In this document: positions 45,016 to 55,859 of the stretch, piece after piece
Layout: each line of letters opens with the position of its first letter
Position numbering within the stretch: position 1 is the stretch's first letter
Origin: Sarcocystis neurona
Taxonomy: Eukaryota; Apicomplexa; Conoidasida; Eucoccidiorida; Sarcocystidae
Assembly (NCBI GenBank): GCA_000727475.1
Contig: KL647305.1
Span: forward strand, 1,848,030-1,912,029
Reading direction: 5' to 3'
DNA: 64,000 nucleotides
Program-made: the position numbers and the translations under genes
The notes under the pieces: model-generated
Told to the model about the DNA's origin: nothing
Databases searched by the model: none
The model's input: only the letters and a program-made list of their open reading frames with translations

Positions 45016-47488
45016 ATGCCGCGCCTTCTTCACTCCCCTTTCCGCTCTTTTAGCTCAAGACAGCACGTTACGTCTGTACGTAATAAAGTTATTCCTCTCT
45101 TTCCCGCCAACCACGTGCGACTTGTGGATGTGCTGTTGCACATCTGCATATTGTCGTCGTACCTCACGTCATCAGCCGTCTCTATCCGCGAGACTGTTCC
45201 CATATTTTCACGTTGTCAGCATTGTTTTTGCCAGTCGCCGAATTTGAAGCGTGAGGTACGACGACAGCGAATACCGTCACGTCATCCGATAGAGAACGCC
45301 GTTGATTTTGCGCGCGCTACCACTGTTTTTCCTGTGACAACTTCTCAACTTCCTTGTGGATGTCCTGCCGCTTGTATCGCCTTTCTAAGCTTTGTTCGTC
45401 ACGCAGACTATCTTGCTTACCCTGCAGGTGGCGCTGCGTTTGTCGTGAGAACCTCTGAACGCGGTGGTATCGCCGCTGCACGCAGGAAAGAATATCACTC
45501 CTTTTGCTTTCTTGTTTCAACTGCAGGCACCGTAGACAGATCTTTCTTCACCTGGACGTTTAGGACTGAATTTCAGGACCTAGCCGCACGCAGAAATTCC
45601 AAGTGTTTTATTGTTGGAGTGTTGCCCTGCGTGCTGGCGTACGGGAGGTTCAACGAGAACTTCTGTCGCCCCAGCTGCGTCGTCCTCGGCAAGAAACGCC
45701 ATTCCGTCGCTGCTGTTGTTACAGCGTCTGCTGCACCTATTGCTGCTCCTGCTGTCGCTGGTGGAGCAACACAGCCGTTTTTCTCTGTGGTGGCGAGAAG
45801 CTGGACGTTAGAGGACTCCAAAAGTTCGCGAATAAGTACGTGTAGGACGACGCGTCCTCACGTGGCTCAGAAGCAGCAACAGCAAAACGACAGACATCAC
45901 CCGCGGCATCCACCGCAGCAGCAACTGAAGCAGCAGCAGCAGCACCAACAACCTCAGCGGCACTACATTTTGCAGCAGCAGCAAGAGCAGAAGGGCACGC
46001 ATGCAGTGGCCCCTGCAGTGGGATTGCCGCCGTTTTGCCTGATGCAGTTCGATACACGCACTTGCGGCTTTAACGCACGCCAGAGCTTCCTCTTTCCCAG
46101 AGAAGAGACACTTTTACCCGAAGCACGCTGCAGCGGCTTGTGTGCCAGTCGAGCAACAGCCTCTCAGCCTACTCGTTTCGTCGGTGCGTGGGTATGGGAT
46201 GCGTGGACAACGCGAGCGAGAAAACCATGTGGTGCTAATTCAGGAGCAGGGCTCTTGCCAGCGGCAGCACCACATGCAGTGGGAGCAGCAACACGAGGAG
46301 GAGGACGAGGCGGAGCAGCAATAGCACGAGCAGGGGACGCTGGGGGGAGGCCACCAGGAGGAACAACTGCACGTGCGGAAGCGACAGTAGTAGACAAAGG
46401 AAGACAAACAGCCGCAGCTGCAACGGAGGGCACAGGAGACGCCGCCGCAGTATTTGCAGAGGAAGCTGTGGAAACAGCAGCAGAAGGACAAGCAGCAACG
46501 GACAGGTTAACGTCCGCAGGAGGAGGAGTCGCAAGGTCCAAGAGGGAACTGCTGTTGCAGCCCCGCATGTGGAGAGAGACGCTGCATGCACTTGGGGTGG
46601 GCGTTGACGAAGTGCAGGAAAACCTAGTAAAAGGAGGAGGAAAAGGAGGGCAGAAGATCAACAAGACCAGCACCTGTGTGGTGCTTGTGCACAGACCCTC
46701 TCAGACCGTAGTTCGTTGTCAACAAAGCAGGTACAACACCACCTGCGGCAGCAGCAAAAGCAGCATCAGCCACCGCAGCAGCGTACCGCCGCAGCTGTCC
46801 CACGGCTGAAGCGTCGCAGCAGCTTACCTTGTACAGGAGAGCGGCAAAGTAGTAGTGCTACACAGTTGTAGCCCTAGCAGTATAAAGGGCGGATGAGCAG
46901 TGCGGCAGCACAGCAAGACCAGCTTCATAGGAAAAAGCTTGTATGCCAATCACGTTCGCGCTAATGGCCCCGCACGTTCTCCGCTGTCTTTTCACTGACT
47001 CTTCGCCTGCGTCGTGGCTCACCAGATATCCACGTGTTGGGCCACGTAGCTACTGGCAGGTGGCCGTATCCGTGTATGTGGTGGTATGTATGTGTCCAGA
47101 GATCTTTGCGTAAATGTCTATATACATATATATGTAGGTCCGATATAGAGGTAGTGGGTGTCCCCCCATTCATAAATATATAGTACACGTATATGTCGGT
47201 ATCATACATATGGGTAAGGGGATTCTCCCTCTCCACACACTACATACATATATATGTATATACGCATACATATATACGTGTATGTAGATATCATATAAAG
47301 ATGGCGGGTATTGCCCTCTCCATAATATATATATATATACATATGGATATACGTACATAGACATGGATGTTTTCGAATGACTGTCCAGATCGCAGCGGGG
47401 AAATCGAGCCTTGGCGCGGGCGCTCCTCGTGGCGAAACTGCGGCAGCAGCGCTCCGCAGAAGAACGGCAACGCCAGCACCTCCTCCAC
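45016..47488 (+). CDS. Organellar class I release-factor-like ribosome-rescue protein (GGQ domain)
   Basis: Exon 1 runs 45016-46730 and exon 2 47389-47488. The donor GCAG|GTACAA and acceptor ACTGTCCAG join in phase. Residues about 529-590 form the catalytic domain: VKGGGKGGQKINKTS (GGQ at residues 544-546), VVLVHRPSQTVVRCQQSR, then from exon 2 SQRGNRALARALLVAKLRQQ and a charged tail. This matches the short rescue factors (C12orf65/MTRFR type), whose GGQ loop hydrolyses peptidyl-tRNA on stalled mitochondrial ribosomes. No codon-recognition domain is visible. The first Met gives an Arg/Ser-rich, acid-free start (MPRLLHSPFRSFSSRQHVTS), plausible for mitochondrial import. Residues about 90-520 are low complexity: a Gln-rich block near 285-325 and Gly/Ala-rich blocks. 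The family is usually under 200 residues, so the real start may be later or introns may be hidden. Without splicing after exon 2 the frame stops at 47578. Confidence 0.85.
45153..45265. repeat. Perfect 16-bp inverted repeat
   Basis: GTCGTCGTACCTCACG at 45153-45168 is exactly reverse-complemented at 45250-45265, separated by 81 bp. It lies inside the putative amino-terminal coding part of the release-factor gene, or just upstream of the true start. Confidence 0.85.
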
Positions 47489-47579
47489 GTAAGCATAAGA
47501 GGTCTTCACACTTCTACACTCCAGGTACAGTCTAGGGGAGAGACAGCCTGCTCATCTTTTATGAGTGTTTGTACGTAGG

Positions 47580-48990
47580 TACGTACCAGAAGTTCTATTC
47601 TCCTCTGGGATAAGCCAATGTTCACACGTGTAGACACGTCATCCAAATTTTTAAAAGGAGAGGCGTTCCTGTGTGTGGCAAGTCCCTTTCGTGTAGTGAA
47701 ACGTTCTATCTGCGTCCGCGTACCGGGCCTCTCACAGAGCGGGGCAGACGGGCATGTGCACACCACACGTGCGCGGACCATCCCGTGGGGATGTGCACCA
47801 GGTCGAGAGTGACAGCAGGGTTGCCTCCTCTCCGGACTCCATGCGCTGAACTCAGATTTCTTTGTCTGCTCGAAACGAATACCACTGCGTCTGCATGCAC
47901 GTTTATGTATGAGAAAGTACGTTAGTAGCTTTTTCTCCTGAGAGAACACAGCTCCTTTTCCATTAGTGTCTGCCCTCACTAGGTGTGCGATTTCCCTGCT
48001 TCTGCGAAGGTGCTCGTATCAGATACTTGTACACGTACGGATCGAGATATAGGGAGGTACGCGTATACGTATTGATATAGAGAGATAAGCCCATACGTAT
48101 TGATGCACACAAGATTGCACGCGTATTTATTGTCTACTTAAAACAGGCGCATAGAAGCACACACGCATAGGAATATGTATAAGTCTGCATACGTAGATAT
48201 ACAGATATAACGCGGAGTCGCGCGTGGAACGCCCGACCGGCTACACGACCGTGTAGTTACAAGGACGTACCAGTGGACGTGAGAGTATAGACCAGCAGCT
48301 GGCTCATTTACCGTACATACATATGGATATATATATATATATATGTATATACGTACGTAATGTATATATGTAATACGAGTGCGAAGTGACCACGCGCCTT
48401 AAGCATGCGTACACGCGATTTTCTTTAAACCAGTTCATTCACACGCGCTGGTGGCTTTGCGTCCTACAAGAAGGAGAAGAACCCGTACCTACCCCTCTCT
48501 GTATCGATCGATCATTATATGTGCCTTACCACAAGGTGCCTCATCGGCTGCGCATGCACCATGTGAGCTTTAGCATGCGTCGGATGCACGCATGTACACT
48601 TGCTTCTGTTCTCTGCGATGAGAGTCACTTCTCTTCGGAATAAAATCACGCCGTTAATATTTTGCTTCACACAGATTGAATAAAGCAAAGATGTGGAAGG
48701 GGCATTTACAGGCAGCTTCCGTTACACACAGCTGTTCGAATATATATATATATATATATACAAGCTTGAATGATATACGTGGGATTCCCAAGCCGTGGAG
48801 AGAACGACGTGCTGCGAAGCACCGCTGGACGGGAGAGGACAGCACGCACGTTTTAGTGTCGCGCGGTGTGAAGAGATGAAATACGTGGGCGTCTACTATG
48901 CGTGCAAGCAGCCTGTATACACTTCCCGATGAAGAACGCGGGGATATATATATATATATATGAGAAACACAGAATGTGTGTGCACCGAAC
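47580..48990. other. Intergenic with microsatellites
   Basis: Unique sequence to about 48000, then TACGTA/GATA/TATATA blocks (48040-48360, 48735-48765, 48940-48960). A 157-residue minus frame at 47506-47979 and a plus frame at 47618-47812 overlap and are both unremarkable. Confidence 0.4.
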
Positions 48991-49126
48991 GCCTTCAGAA
49001 AGAGAGACATGCCAACCGACAGCCGACGGAGGAGCAGAAGCGGGCGGGCCGGGTGGAGAAACAGCGGCGGTCCGTAATCAAGGCGGAAAGACGCGCATGC
49101 TTGAGATCGCTTGCTGCAGCCGACTT

Positions 49127-49787
49127 TGAGTAATGCATGCTTTGTTCTCTTTCGCGCGGCAGCCGAGGAGTCGGTGATGCGCTCCACGGCCGCGCATGCA
49201 TACCTAAGAGCAGCGGCAGAACCGTAGTGTGCCGCAAGTGCATGTGGTGCTTCCACCTCTCCCAGGCGCACGAGAAGAGCTTTGCACGTCTGCCGTCTAT
49301 GACTGCAGCCGCAGCTTCGGAGGCACGGCAGCACAGGCAGCAATGTAGCAGAAATCTGCGTACGAAAGCAAGCAGCTGCAGCCGAGTTGTCGCGCTCTAC
49401 ATATTGGTGGTGCACTGCCGTTGGGTCTCACCAACGTACAACTTTGCAAGACAACCTGCATGTGCGTCCCTGCGTAACAGCAGGAGCGGCAGCTGTGTGC
49501 TGCAGCTAGGCCAACGACTCACACGTGTCACGCCTGCATCAGTCGTAGTGAGGGCTCCGCGGCCCGTCACGATCTTATGACGCACTGCGGCGCCCACTTG
49601 TGGCCCGGTATCTGGAGAAACAGAGACTGCTGCAAGCAACGTTCCTCGATAAATTTTTTGCGAGTTGAAACGCGTACCAAACAACGTCCAACGAGAGGTC
49701 TTCTAAAGACCCCTTCACAACTGCAGCTGCTGTTTGCGCGGTGCCCCCAGAGGACTGCGTCACTTTTTGAACCCGTCTTCTGCAGTA
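49127..49787 (-). CDS. Probable gene with short introns, unknown function
   Basis: The minus strand carries a chain of protein-like segments with splice signals at close spacing. From the 5' end: after GCAGCCAG (start 49787), SGGTAQTAAAVVKGSLEDLS and LDVVWYAFQLAKN. Then GPQVGAAVRHKIVTGRG, ending near ACACGT|GTGAGT. Then, after GTTACGCAG, a short piece ending YVG|GTGAGA. Then, after TTCGTACGCAG, CSHRRQTCKALLVRLGE and VERITDSSAAARKRTKHA. Introns would be about 50-75 nt, much shorter than those of the ERD2-like gene. The composition is ordinary, not homopolymeric. I do not recognise the protein, and exact joins are unproven. It may be the 3' part of the gene at 51227-52649. Confidence 0.35.
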
Positions 49788-49999
49788 CTGGCTGCGGGGC
49801 GGAGAGCAGCAGTGCAAAGTGTATGGATTACATTTCCCCACGACGGCCCTGGCAGTCGCTCCACGAGTCATACAAATTTATGCAGCAGCTCATGGTCAAT
49901 GTACCATGCCGGTTAGACGAACAGCAGGTGAACCGGTTTCACGCATGTAACCGTGGATGTACATCCACAATCCACAAGTGTTGCGCGTTAGTAGACTCG

Positions 50000-50990
50000 T
50001 AAAAATTGACAGCATTCATCGGCACAGGCGCAACAAGATAAAGAGTGTGTACGAGTGAAAGGTACGCGAATTCGAAGGCGAGACAAATTTACAGGTGTAC
50101 GAAGTTGGCAGTAGGGCAGAACACGTAAGTTGTTCGCATCAGCCTCGTTTTGTCCGCCTATCTATACACTTAATTATTAATTGGCGTCGGTGCGCACTCT
50201 CTCGACTCCTGGCCAGCGCGCTACCGCCTCGTTCTCCAAGCTGCACAGAAACTGTTGTTGCATGCGCGTTTCCAAGTTGCACAGAAACTGTTGTTGCATG
50301 CGCGTTTCAGCATGAGCCGCGCAGTAAGGGCACTGAAATCGGTGTTCTCTGTCGACTTACAGAATGTCCTGCTACACCCTAGCAAATCCGGATACGACCT
50401 AAAACGGATAACGTGTACACGTTACACATCCTGAACTTTTCTACGCAGTCGCGGATCCTGTGAAATATTATGTAAGGGCACGTGTTTCGATACGCTGGCT
50501 CCACTCACTCGTTCACAAGCAAGACACACCCCCGAGCGGCGCTGTGCTCCGTCAGTTGTGTAGCATCACTGTAACCAGTGAGCTACGGTTGCTGCAATTC
50601 CTGCTGACGACACTGTTGCACCGGCATACGGGAACATCCCTTGGTGGGCTGCTGCTACTGCACAGCGTGTCTGACAGTTACTTGTTCGTCGTCTTCTGCA
50701 CGACGGTGCAGACCACAGCGGGGACCATGCGTTGCTGTTGCAGGTACGGCGGCTCCTTTGCATCGTCTTCATTGCGTTCACGCAAAAAAGGAAGCACGCG
50801 TATGTGTCTTACAGAAGCGTTATCTGTAATCGCTGTGCCTGCGTTGGGTCAGCTGCCGCTCAGACGTGACCACGCAGACATCCATACGTATGACTCAGCA
50901 TGGCTGCAGGTGCTGTTGTCCACAGGCCACGCTGTGGCTTTCGGGCTGTTGTGCAGCTCCCGCTGTCGCTACTGAGCCAGCTACCGCAAC
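50000..50990. other. Unassigned, frames open on both strands
   Basis: A plus frame (50460-50975, Leu/Ser/Cys-rich) and minus frames (50566-50781, Ala-rich) overlap. A 36-bp direct repeat lies at 50236. No domain is visible. Confidence 0.25.
50236..50307. repeat. Two-copy tandem repeat, 36-bp unit
   Basis: CCAAG(C/T)TGCACAGAAACTG and the following TTGTTGCATGCGCGTTT occur twice in direct succession, with one difference. Confidence 0.9.
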
Positions 50991-51226
50991 TGCCCGTGGG
51001 AACTGCACCCCTGTTGCTACGTGCGTGCGGCTGCTGCTGCTGGTGCTGCCATGGCTGTGCCTCTGCTGCTGCTTCTACTGGGAGCCTGCTGTTGCTGCGG
51101 TTTTTTCGCCGACAGCGGTGCTGCTGAAACTCTAGCTACTGTCCAGGCTGCTACTGTGGCTACATGACAGCTCGTACCCTCCTACTCCTTCTAGCAGCTG
51201 CTGCTACAAGCGCCGAGGAGCGCTAC

Positions 51227-52649
51227 CTCTGCTGCTCCTGTTGCTGCTGTTCTGCTTCACCCAGCGCACTGCCGCTGCTGCAGTCTTTCACAGAAGCAAG
51301 GGAGAGGGGGGGAGGCAAGTGGAGCAAGTGGAAGTGCTGCTGGTGGGCCACAAGCGTGGGGTGCACGCCGAAGAAAGAAAAAGGTTGAGAACCTGCGTGC
51401 AACTGCTCCTGCGGCTGCAGAGCTGCGCTTATCTCTGCCGCTGAAGCAACGGGGGCGGCATCGGAGACAACGGGCCACAGCGCAGTTTCATCATGCCCTG
51501 ACAGCTCCCCTCCCATAGACTGATGCCTGGACATCCTTGGTGCGGGTACGCCTCCTGCTGCTCTTCCTCCTGCTGCTCCCAGCCCTGCTGCTGCAGCACT
51601 TGCTGCTGCAGCACCGTCTCTCCCTGCGGAATCCATCCGTGTGTATCCTGCACCTTCGGCTGTCTGGCTGCCTTGGGTGTCGTCTTCTATTCTGGCTTGT
51701 TCCTCCTGTTCAGGATCTTCACATACTTTTTCTACGCGCGTCGTCGACACCATGCATGCAGCAGCAGCAGCGGCAGCAGCGGCATCGAGAATACAATCTT
51801 GCATGCCCGCTGCCTGCTCCTCCTCCACAAAGCGCCGCCTCGAAAAGAAGCCTTCTTTACCAATGCTGGCTGCTGTGTAAAAAGGCCGCAATCTTTCCGG
51901 CCCTCGCGTCAGCTGCAGCTGATTCTGCTGGCTCCGGTGCTGCCTTTGTGAGTGGTAATGCTCCACGCAGAAGTGCGGACGCTCGTAGCCGTAGTGCTGC
52001 TGCTGGCGTTGAGGATCTTCCTGCTGCTGCTTTGAGTCCAGCTGCTGCAAAAGGTCGTGGTGCTGCGGGTTGTGAAATACAGCTCCTAGCGACCACCGAT
52101 GTCGCTGTTGCTGCCGCTCCTCCTCCTCCTGCTCGCGCTGCCTCCGAAAGACCTGCTCCTGGTGGTACGCGTAGTACTGCTGCTGCGGATGCTGCGCCTC
52201 TTCCTGCTGATTCTGCACCTGTTGTTGCTTCTTTTGAAAAAAATCAGACCTATCGCTTGGGGTCTTCAGCCTGCCTGTTCCTCCTAACACGGTGTAGGAC
52301 AATGCCGCTGCCTTCAGTCCTGCCGGCGCTTCTGCTGGTGATGTGGCCCCTCCTCCTGTTGCGACGGTGCTTGCTGCCTTCCCTGCACCAGCCTCATCTG
52401 GTGCCGCTGCTGCTCCAGCCGCCAGGAACAGGGGCCGCTCTGCAGTAGCGAAGAACGGGGAGTCACTTTCCCAGTCGAAGAGCAGCACCTGTCCTTCCTC
52501 TTCGTCTCCCCCGCAGCAGTCGAGCATCTCCCAGTCTCGCTCTTCTAATTCGACTGCTGCTCCTTCGTGTGCTGCCTCGGCTGCTACGGCGACTTTCTCT
52601 GCTGCTTCGTCCTTCTCGTCCTCGGGTGCTGCTGCTAGTGTTGCTGCCG
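51227..52649 (-). CDS. Gln/Ala-rich hypothetical protein, large exon
   Basis: A minus-strand exon begins after an acceptor with a good pyrimidine tract (CTTTTGGATTAG at about 52650) and stays open for 474 codons to a donor-like CAGAG|GTAGCG at 51227 or the adjacent stop at 51223. It starts Ala/Glu-rich (EDEKDEAAEKVAVAAEAAHE), then has an acidic segment (ERDWEMLDCCGGDEEEGQ), a Gln/His/Tyr-rich middle (QQYYAYHQEQVFRRQREQ), a less repetitive part (RPFYTAASIGKEGFFSRRRF), an Ala run, and an end containing SFFGVHPTLVAHQQHFH. A possible upstream exon ends at GGAG|GTGAGT (about 52789). Downstream, a further Gln/Ala-rich piece lies at 50930-51135. The pattern suits a coccidian protein with large disordered inserts. 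No catalytic domain is visible. Confidence 0.5.
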
Positions 52650-52794
52650 CTAATCCAAAAGAAAAACACCAGAAACCGCAGGCGCGTGAGATCGGCAGCA
52701 CAACAGCAGCATACCATAAGCAAGATATCTACGTTATCAGTCTCTACATAGGCCACAGGACAACAAACACTATCGACCAGTACTCACCTCCAAC

Positions 52795-53750
52795 AACACA
52801 CGCGTACACAGGCATCGACACATATCGTACACCTACGGAAAGGTACACACATACACGCTTACATGCCATACATCTACGCATATAACATATACATTCATAT
52901 ATGTACATATACAGACAGATAGATATGGATGCACATACTTTCATACGACAGCCTGAAAGAGCGACGCGCAGGCCGTCTACAATCTCTATACATACACGCG
53001 TGTGGAGGTACAGACACACCAAACACCCGTGCACGTGGATAACCCGTATACACTTGTGTCTATGTGTGTACGCATCTATGTGTGTACGCATCTGGTTGGT
53101 TTGCCATACATATATATATATATATACATATATAAATAAAGTCACGTACATGCGTGTATCATAGAAAGCTAGGGAAATGTAAGCAACTGGTTAGACGGAA
53201 ACAAAAAAATTTTGTAAATTTTTTGCAGGCGAACACCCGTATGGATTATGGTACACATTCAGTGTATTACTGAATGCATTTGAATACCGCATGTATACAC
53301 GTAGACAACTGCAAGGAGGGAAAAAGTCAAGACGCGTGAACAGCAGTCATACGTATAGACGAGTCAGGACGAGAGAGTGCGTTGACAGGAGGGAGGGCAA
53401 ACGCCTCTCCACAACAATCGTTCAAATGCTTGGTCCCTATTTTCCACATCTAAACGTGCTGGCACGCGTATACAGGCACTTCTTATATATATATATCGAT
53501 GTATGTATATACACATACGTATTCACAAGCAGATACCTAGGAGTCTATACTTCTGTACTGGTTCACATGTACGCAAATCCGTCATTGTTTACACATATTG
53601 TATGTAGCTCTTCTAGCAAGCTATAAATACGTATAGCAACATATTTATATGTGCATATGCGTACACGAAGAGAAGAAGAGCGTATGCAATTATGTAAAGA
53701 TGTAGATCTTCACTAATACGCCGACCTCGATGCTGTTGATGAACAGAGCA
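52795..53750. other. Non-coding microsatellite tract
   Basis: TACACA/GATA/TATATA repeats with a 17-bp duplication (CTATGTGTGTACGCATC, 53059 and 53077). No credible exon. Confidence 0.5.
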
Positions 53751-53783
53751 GAGATACCAAGACATTCACCCCACAGTAATTTC

Positions 53784-53925
53784 TTAGTAGCTTCTGCTGT
53801 GGCTGCTACACTGCTGCTGCCCACACTGCCGCCGCTGCTGCAGGTGCTGCTCCTGCTGCTGCTGCAGTCTGCGTGCGATCTCGTAAAAAAAGGCGCGTGT
53901 TATGCACCGGCAAATCTGCAGCTTC
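53784..53925 (-). CDS. Possible Gln-rich exon
   Basis: The minus frame after CTGCAG reads ICRCITRAFFYEIARRLQ and a Gln-rich end (EQHLQQRRQCGQQQCSSHS) to a stop. The plus strand reads Leu runs. Isolated, with no domain. It may be the last exon of the next gene on this strand. Confidence 0.3.
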
Positions 53926-54499
53926 AGATGCAAGAGCAGCAGCACATGCAGAAATGCGCCCTGGAGAAGCGAGCACAAATGCTCCGATGCAAGTTCTATG
54001 CGTACACTTAAAAAAAGAAGAGCGAAACAGAAGAGAGACGATAGCAGTACGTGACTACCTGGCGCTGCTTGTTAGTCGTCGCTGCCTACACGCATAAATT
54101 TGTGGGTGTATCTGTGTCTGTCTCCGGTCTGCAGATATCTGTGTAGCAGACTGCAGGAGCGTTTCTTCGGTGCGAACGCAGCAGACGCTCGTCAACCCAG
54201 CAGCCGCAGCAACGAGCCATCAAATGCAGCAGTAGCAGCAGCAGCAGCTGTCACGTGAAGATCCAACAAATATACACGCATGTATACGGGAGCAGGAGGA
54301 CGGCAGCAGCGGACGATAGAAGAGCAGGCAAGGAAGCCAAAACCAGCGCGGCAGCATCTCATGAAGCGCCGAGGGCAGCTGCGGCACAGCAACTGCAACA
54401 GCCGCGGGAAGGTGGAGAGGGACCGGCCTAGCAGCGGGCGAATAAGAGAGTACAGATGGGAAAAACATGTGCAAGTAGAGCAGCAGGAGAAGCAGCGGC

Positions 54500-55130
54500 C
54501 GAAGAACTCCACCGTACCTGATGCAGTGCGCCGCTGCCGCTGTCTCTGTTGCTGCTGCGTCGCTGCTTCTGCTGCTGCGAGCAAAGAGGCCAAGACATGC
54601 GCAGGCTGGGCAACTGCAGCACGTGAACAACTCGCTGCAGCAGCCACAGCAGCACATATCCCCGCCCCGGCGGCAGCAGCAAAGCCTGGCACCTGCTGAT
54701 GCTGCGGCGATCGTAGCCCCTCCTGTCTTTGCTGCAGCTGCTGCAACCCATGCTGGTGCAGCTGCAACCCGTGCTGCTGCAGCTGCTGCCTCGTGACTCT
54801 TGAGATGTGCTGCAGCAGCCCTGCCGTGCTGGACAGCCACGCCTGCGGCGCTTGCTGCCAAGCAAATAACTTGCTGCTGGTGCCGCTGCCCGCCGCAGGC
54901 TGCTGCTTCAGAATGTAGTCCGTCCAATTAAAAGCTCCTGCTGCCCATGCAGGCACTGCGCCCTCTGCGTCTACTGTCACTGCAGGGGCTTCTGCTGCTG
55001 CTGCTGCTGCTGCCACTCCTCCCGCTGCTGCGGGTCCTGGAACCCAGGCGACTCGACCGCCTGGTGCTGTCCCTGCAGGTTCTGCGCCAGCCGCCTCCAA
55101 CCTTGCTTCGGTCGAACAGCAGCAGCAACA
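54500..55130 (-). CDS. Ala/Gln-rich hypothetical protein exon
   Basis: The minus frame reads an Ala/Gly/Pro-rich start (EAAGAEPAGTAPGGRVAWV), Ala runs, then a less repetitive centre, AGAFNWTDYILKQQP followed by SKLFAWQQAPQAWLSSTAG. It continues with a Gln/His/Leu repeat-like region and more Ala. The centre is the only part likely to fold. Its F-x-W-x-x-Y spacing vaguely recalls the start of an MBT repeat, but the rest of that domain is not visible, so I do not assign it. The frame stays open beyond both ends (54192-55472), but the outer parts become Cys/Leu-rich, where the CAG orientation flips. Confidence 0.4.
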
Positions 55131-55350
55131 GCAGGCGCTGCAACAGCAGGGGCACCGGCAACAAGCCAGCACACCGCGTGCACCGCCACACATACGTGCG
55201 GCCGGAGAAAAGCAGAAGAGACATTCGAACACACACGACACTTCCCCTACGACATAAGAGAGACAACGCAGGGGTGGCGACACCAGCACGCCCAGCGACA
55301 CGACCGTCCGCAGCAGCAGCCGCATCAGCAGGAACGGCAGAAGCACAGCA
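55100..55350 (+). repeat. CAG tract in opposite orientation to its neighbour
   Basis: CAG lies on the plus strand here, whereas 54700-55060 has CTG on plus. The plus frame reads SNSRRCNSRGTGNK and an Ala-rich end. Exon status is unknown. Confidence 0.5.
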
Positions 55351-55479
55351 GTAGCTGCGTCACCAACTGCGGAAGTAGCGACAATACGCGAGGACAAAGT
55401 CCAGCCACATAAGCGCACAAGAGGGCAACGTATCAGCTTCGAGGACTGAAGAGAAGCGTCATATAAACACACACACCTA

Positions 55480-55850
55480 CATGTTTATTGACACGCAAAA
55501 ACGCACACACACACACACATACACTCATCTACACATGCAGTTACGTCCACGCACAGATAATACCGGCCACACACAGGTATACCCAGTGTAACATTCACAC
55601 CCATACATTCACCTCCCTACGCGTGGACAGGAATATCTTCGACCTCGCGGATGAAGAAGAAAAGCGCAGTTTATCTTACATACCGAAACTTACAAAGAAA
55701 GCAAATAAATTTGCTTATTCTCCTACGTAGGAGCCTTGGAGCTATCTACATGCAAGTAAGACACACGTAGATGTCCTTGTCTGAGGATAGACACATACAA
55801 CGCTAAACAGATCCTGGACACAAAGACCGAGAACAACGCAGCTGCTTCAA
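55480..55850. other. Non-coding, CA repeats
   Basis: CACACA runs at 55500-55620, then unique AT-richer sequence. No supported exon. Confidence 0.45.
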
Positions 55851-55859
55851 CTGTCGCGG

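Noticed and set aside
54880..54990. MBT-repeat start in the Ala/Gln-rich protein
   Set aside because: Only an F-x-W-x-x-Y spacing matches. The rest of the domain, including its aromatic cage, is not seen.
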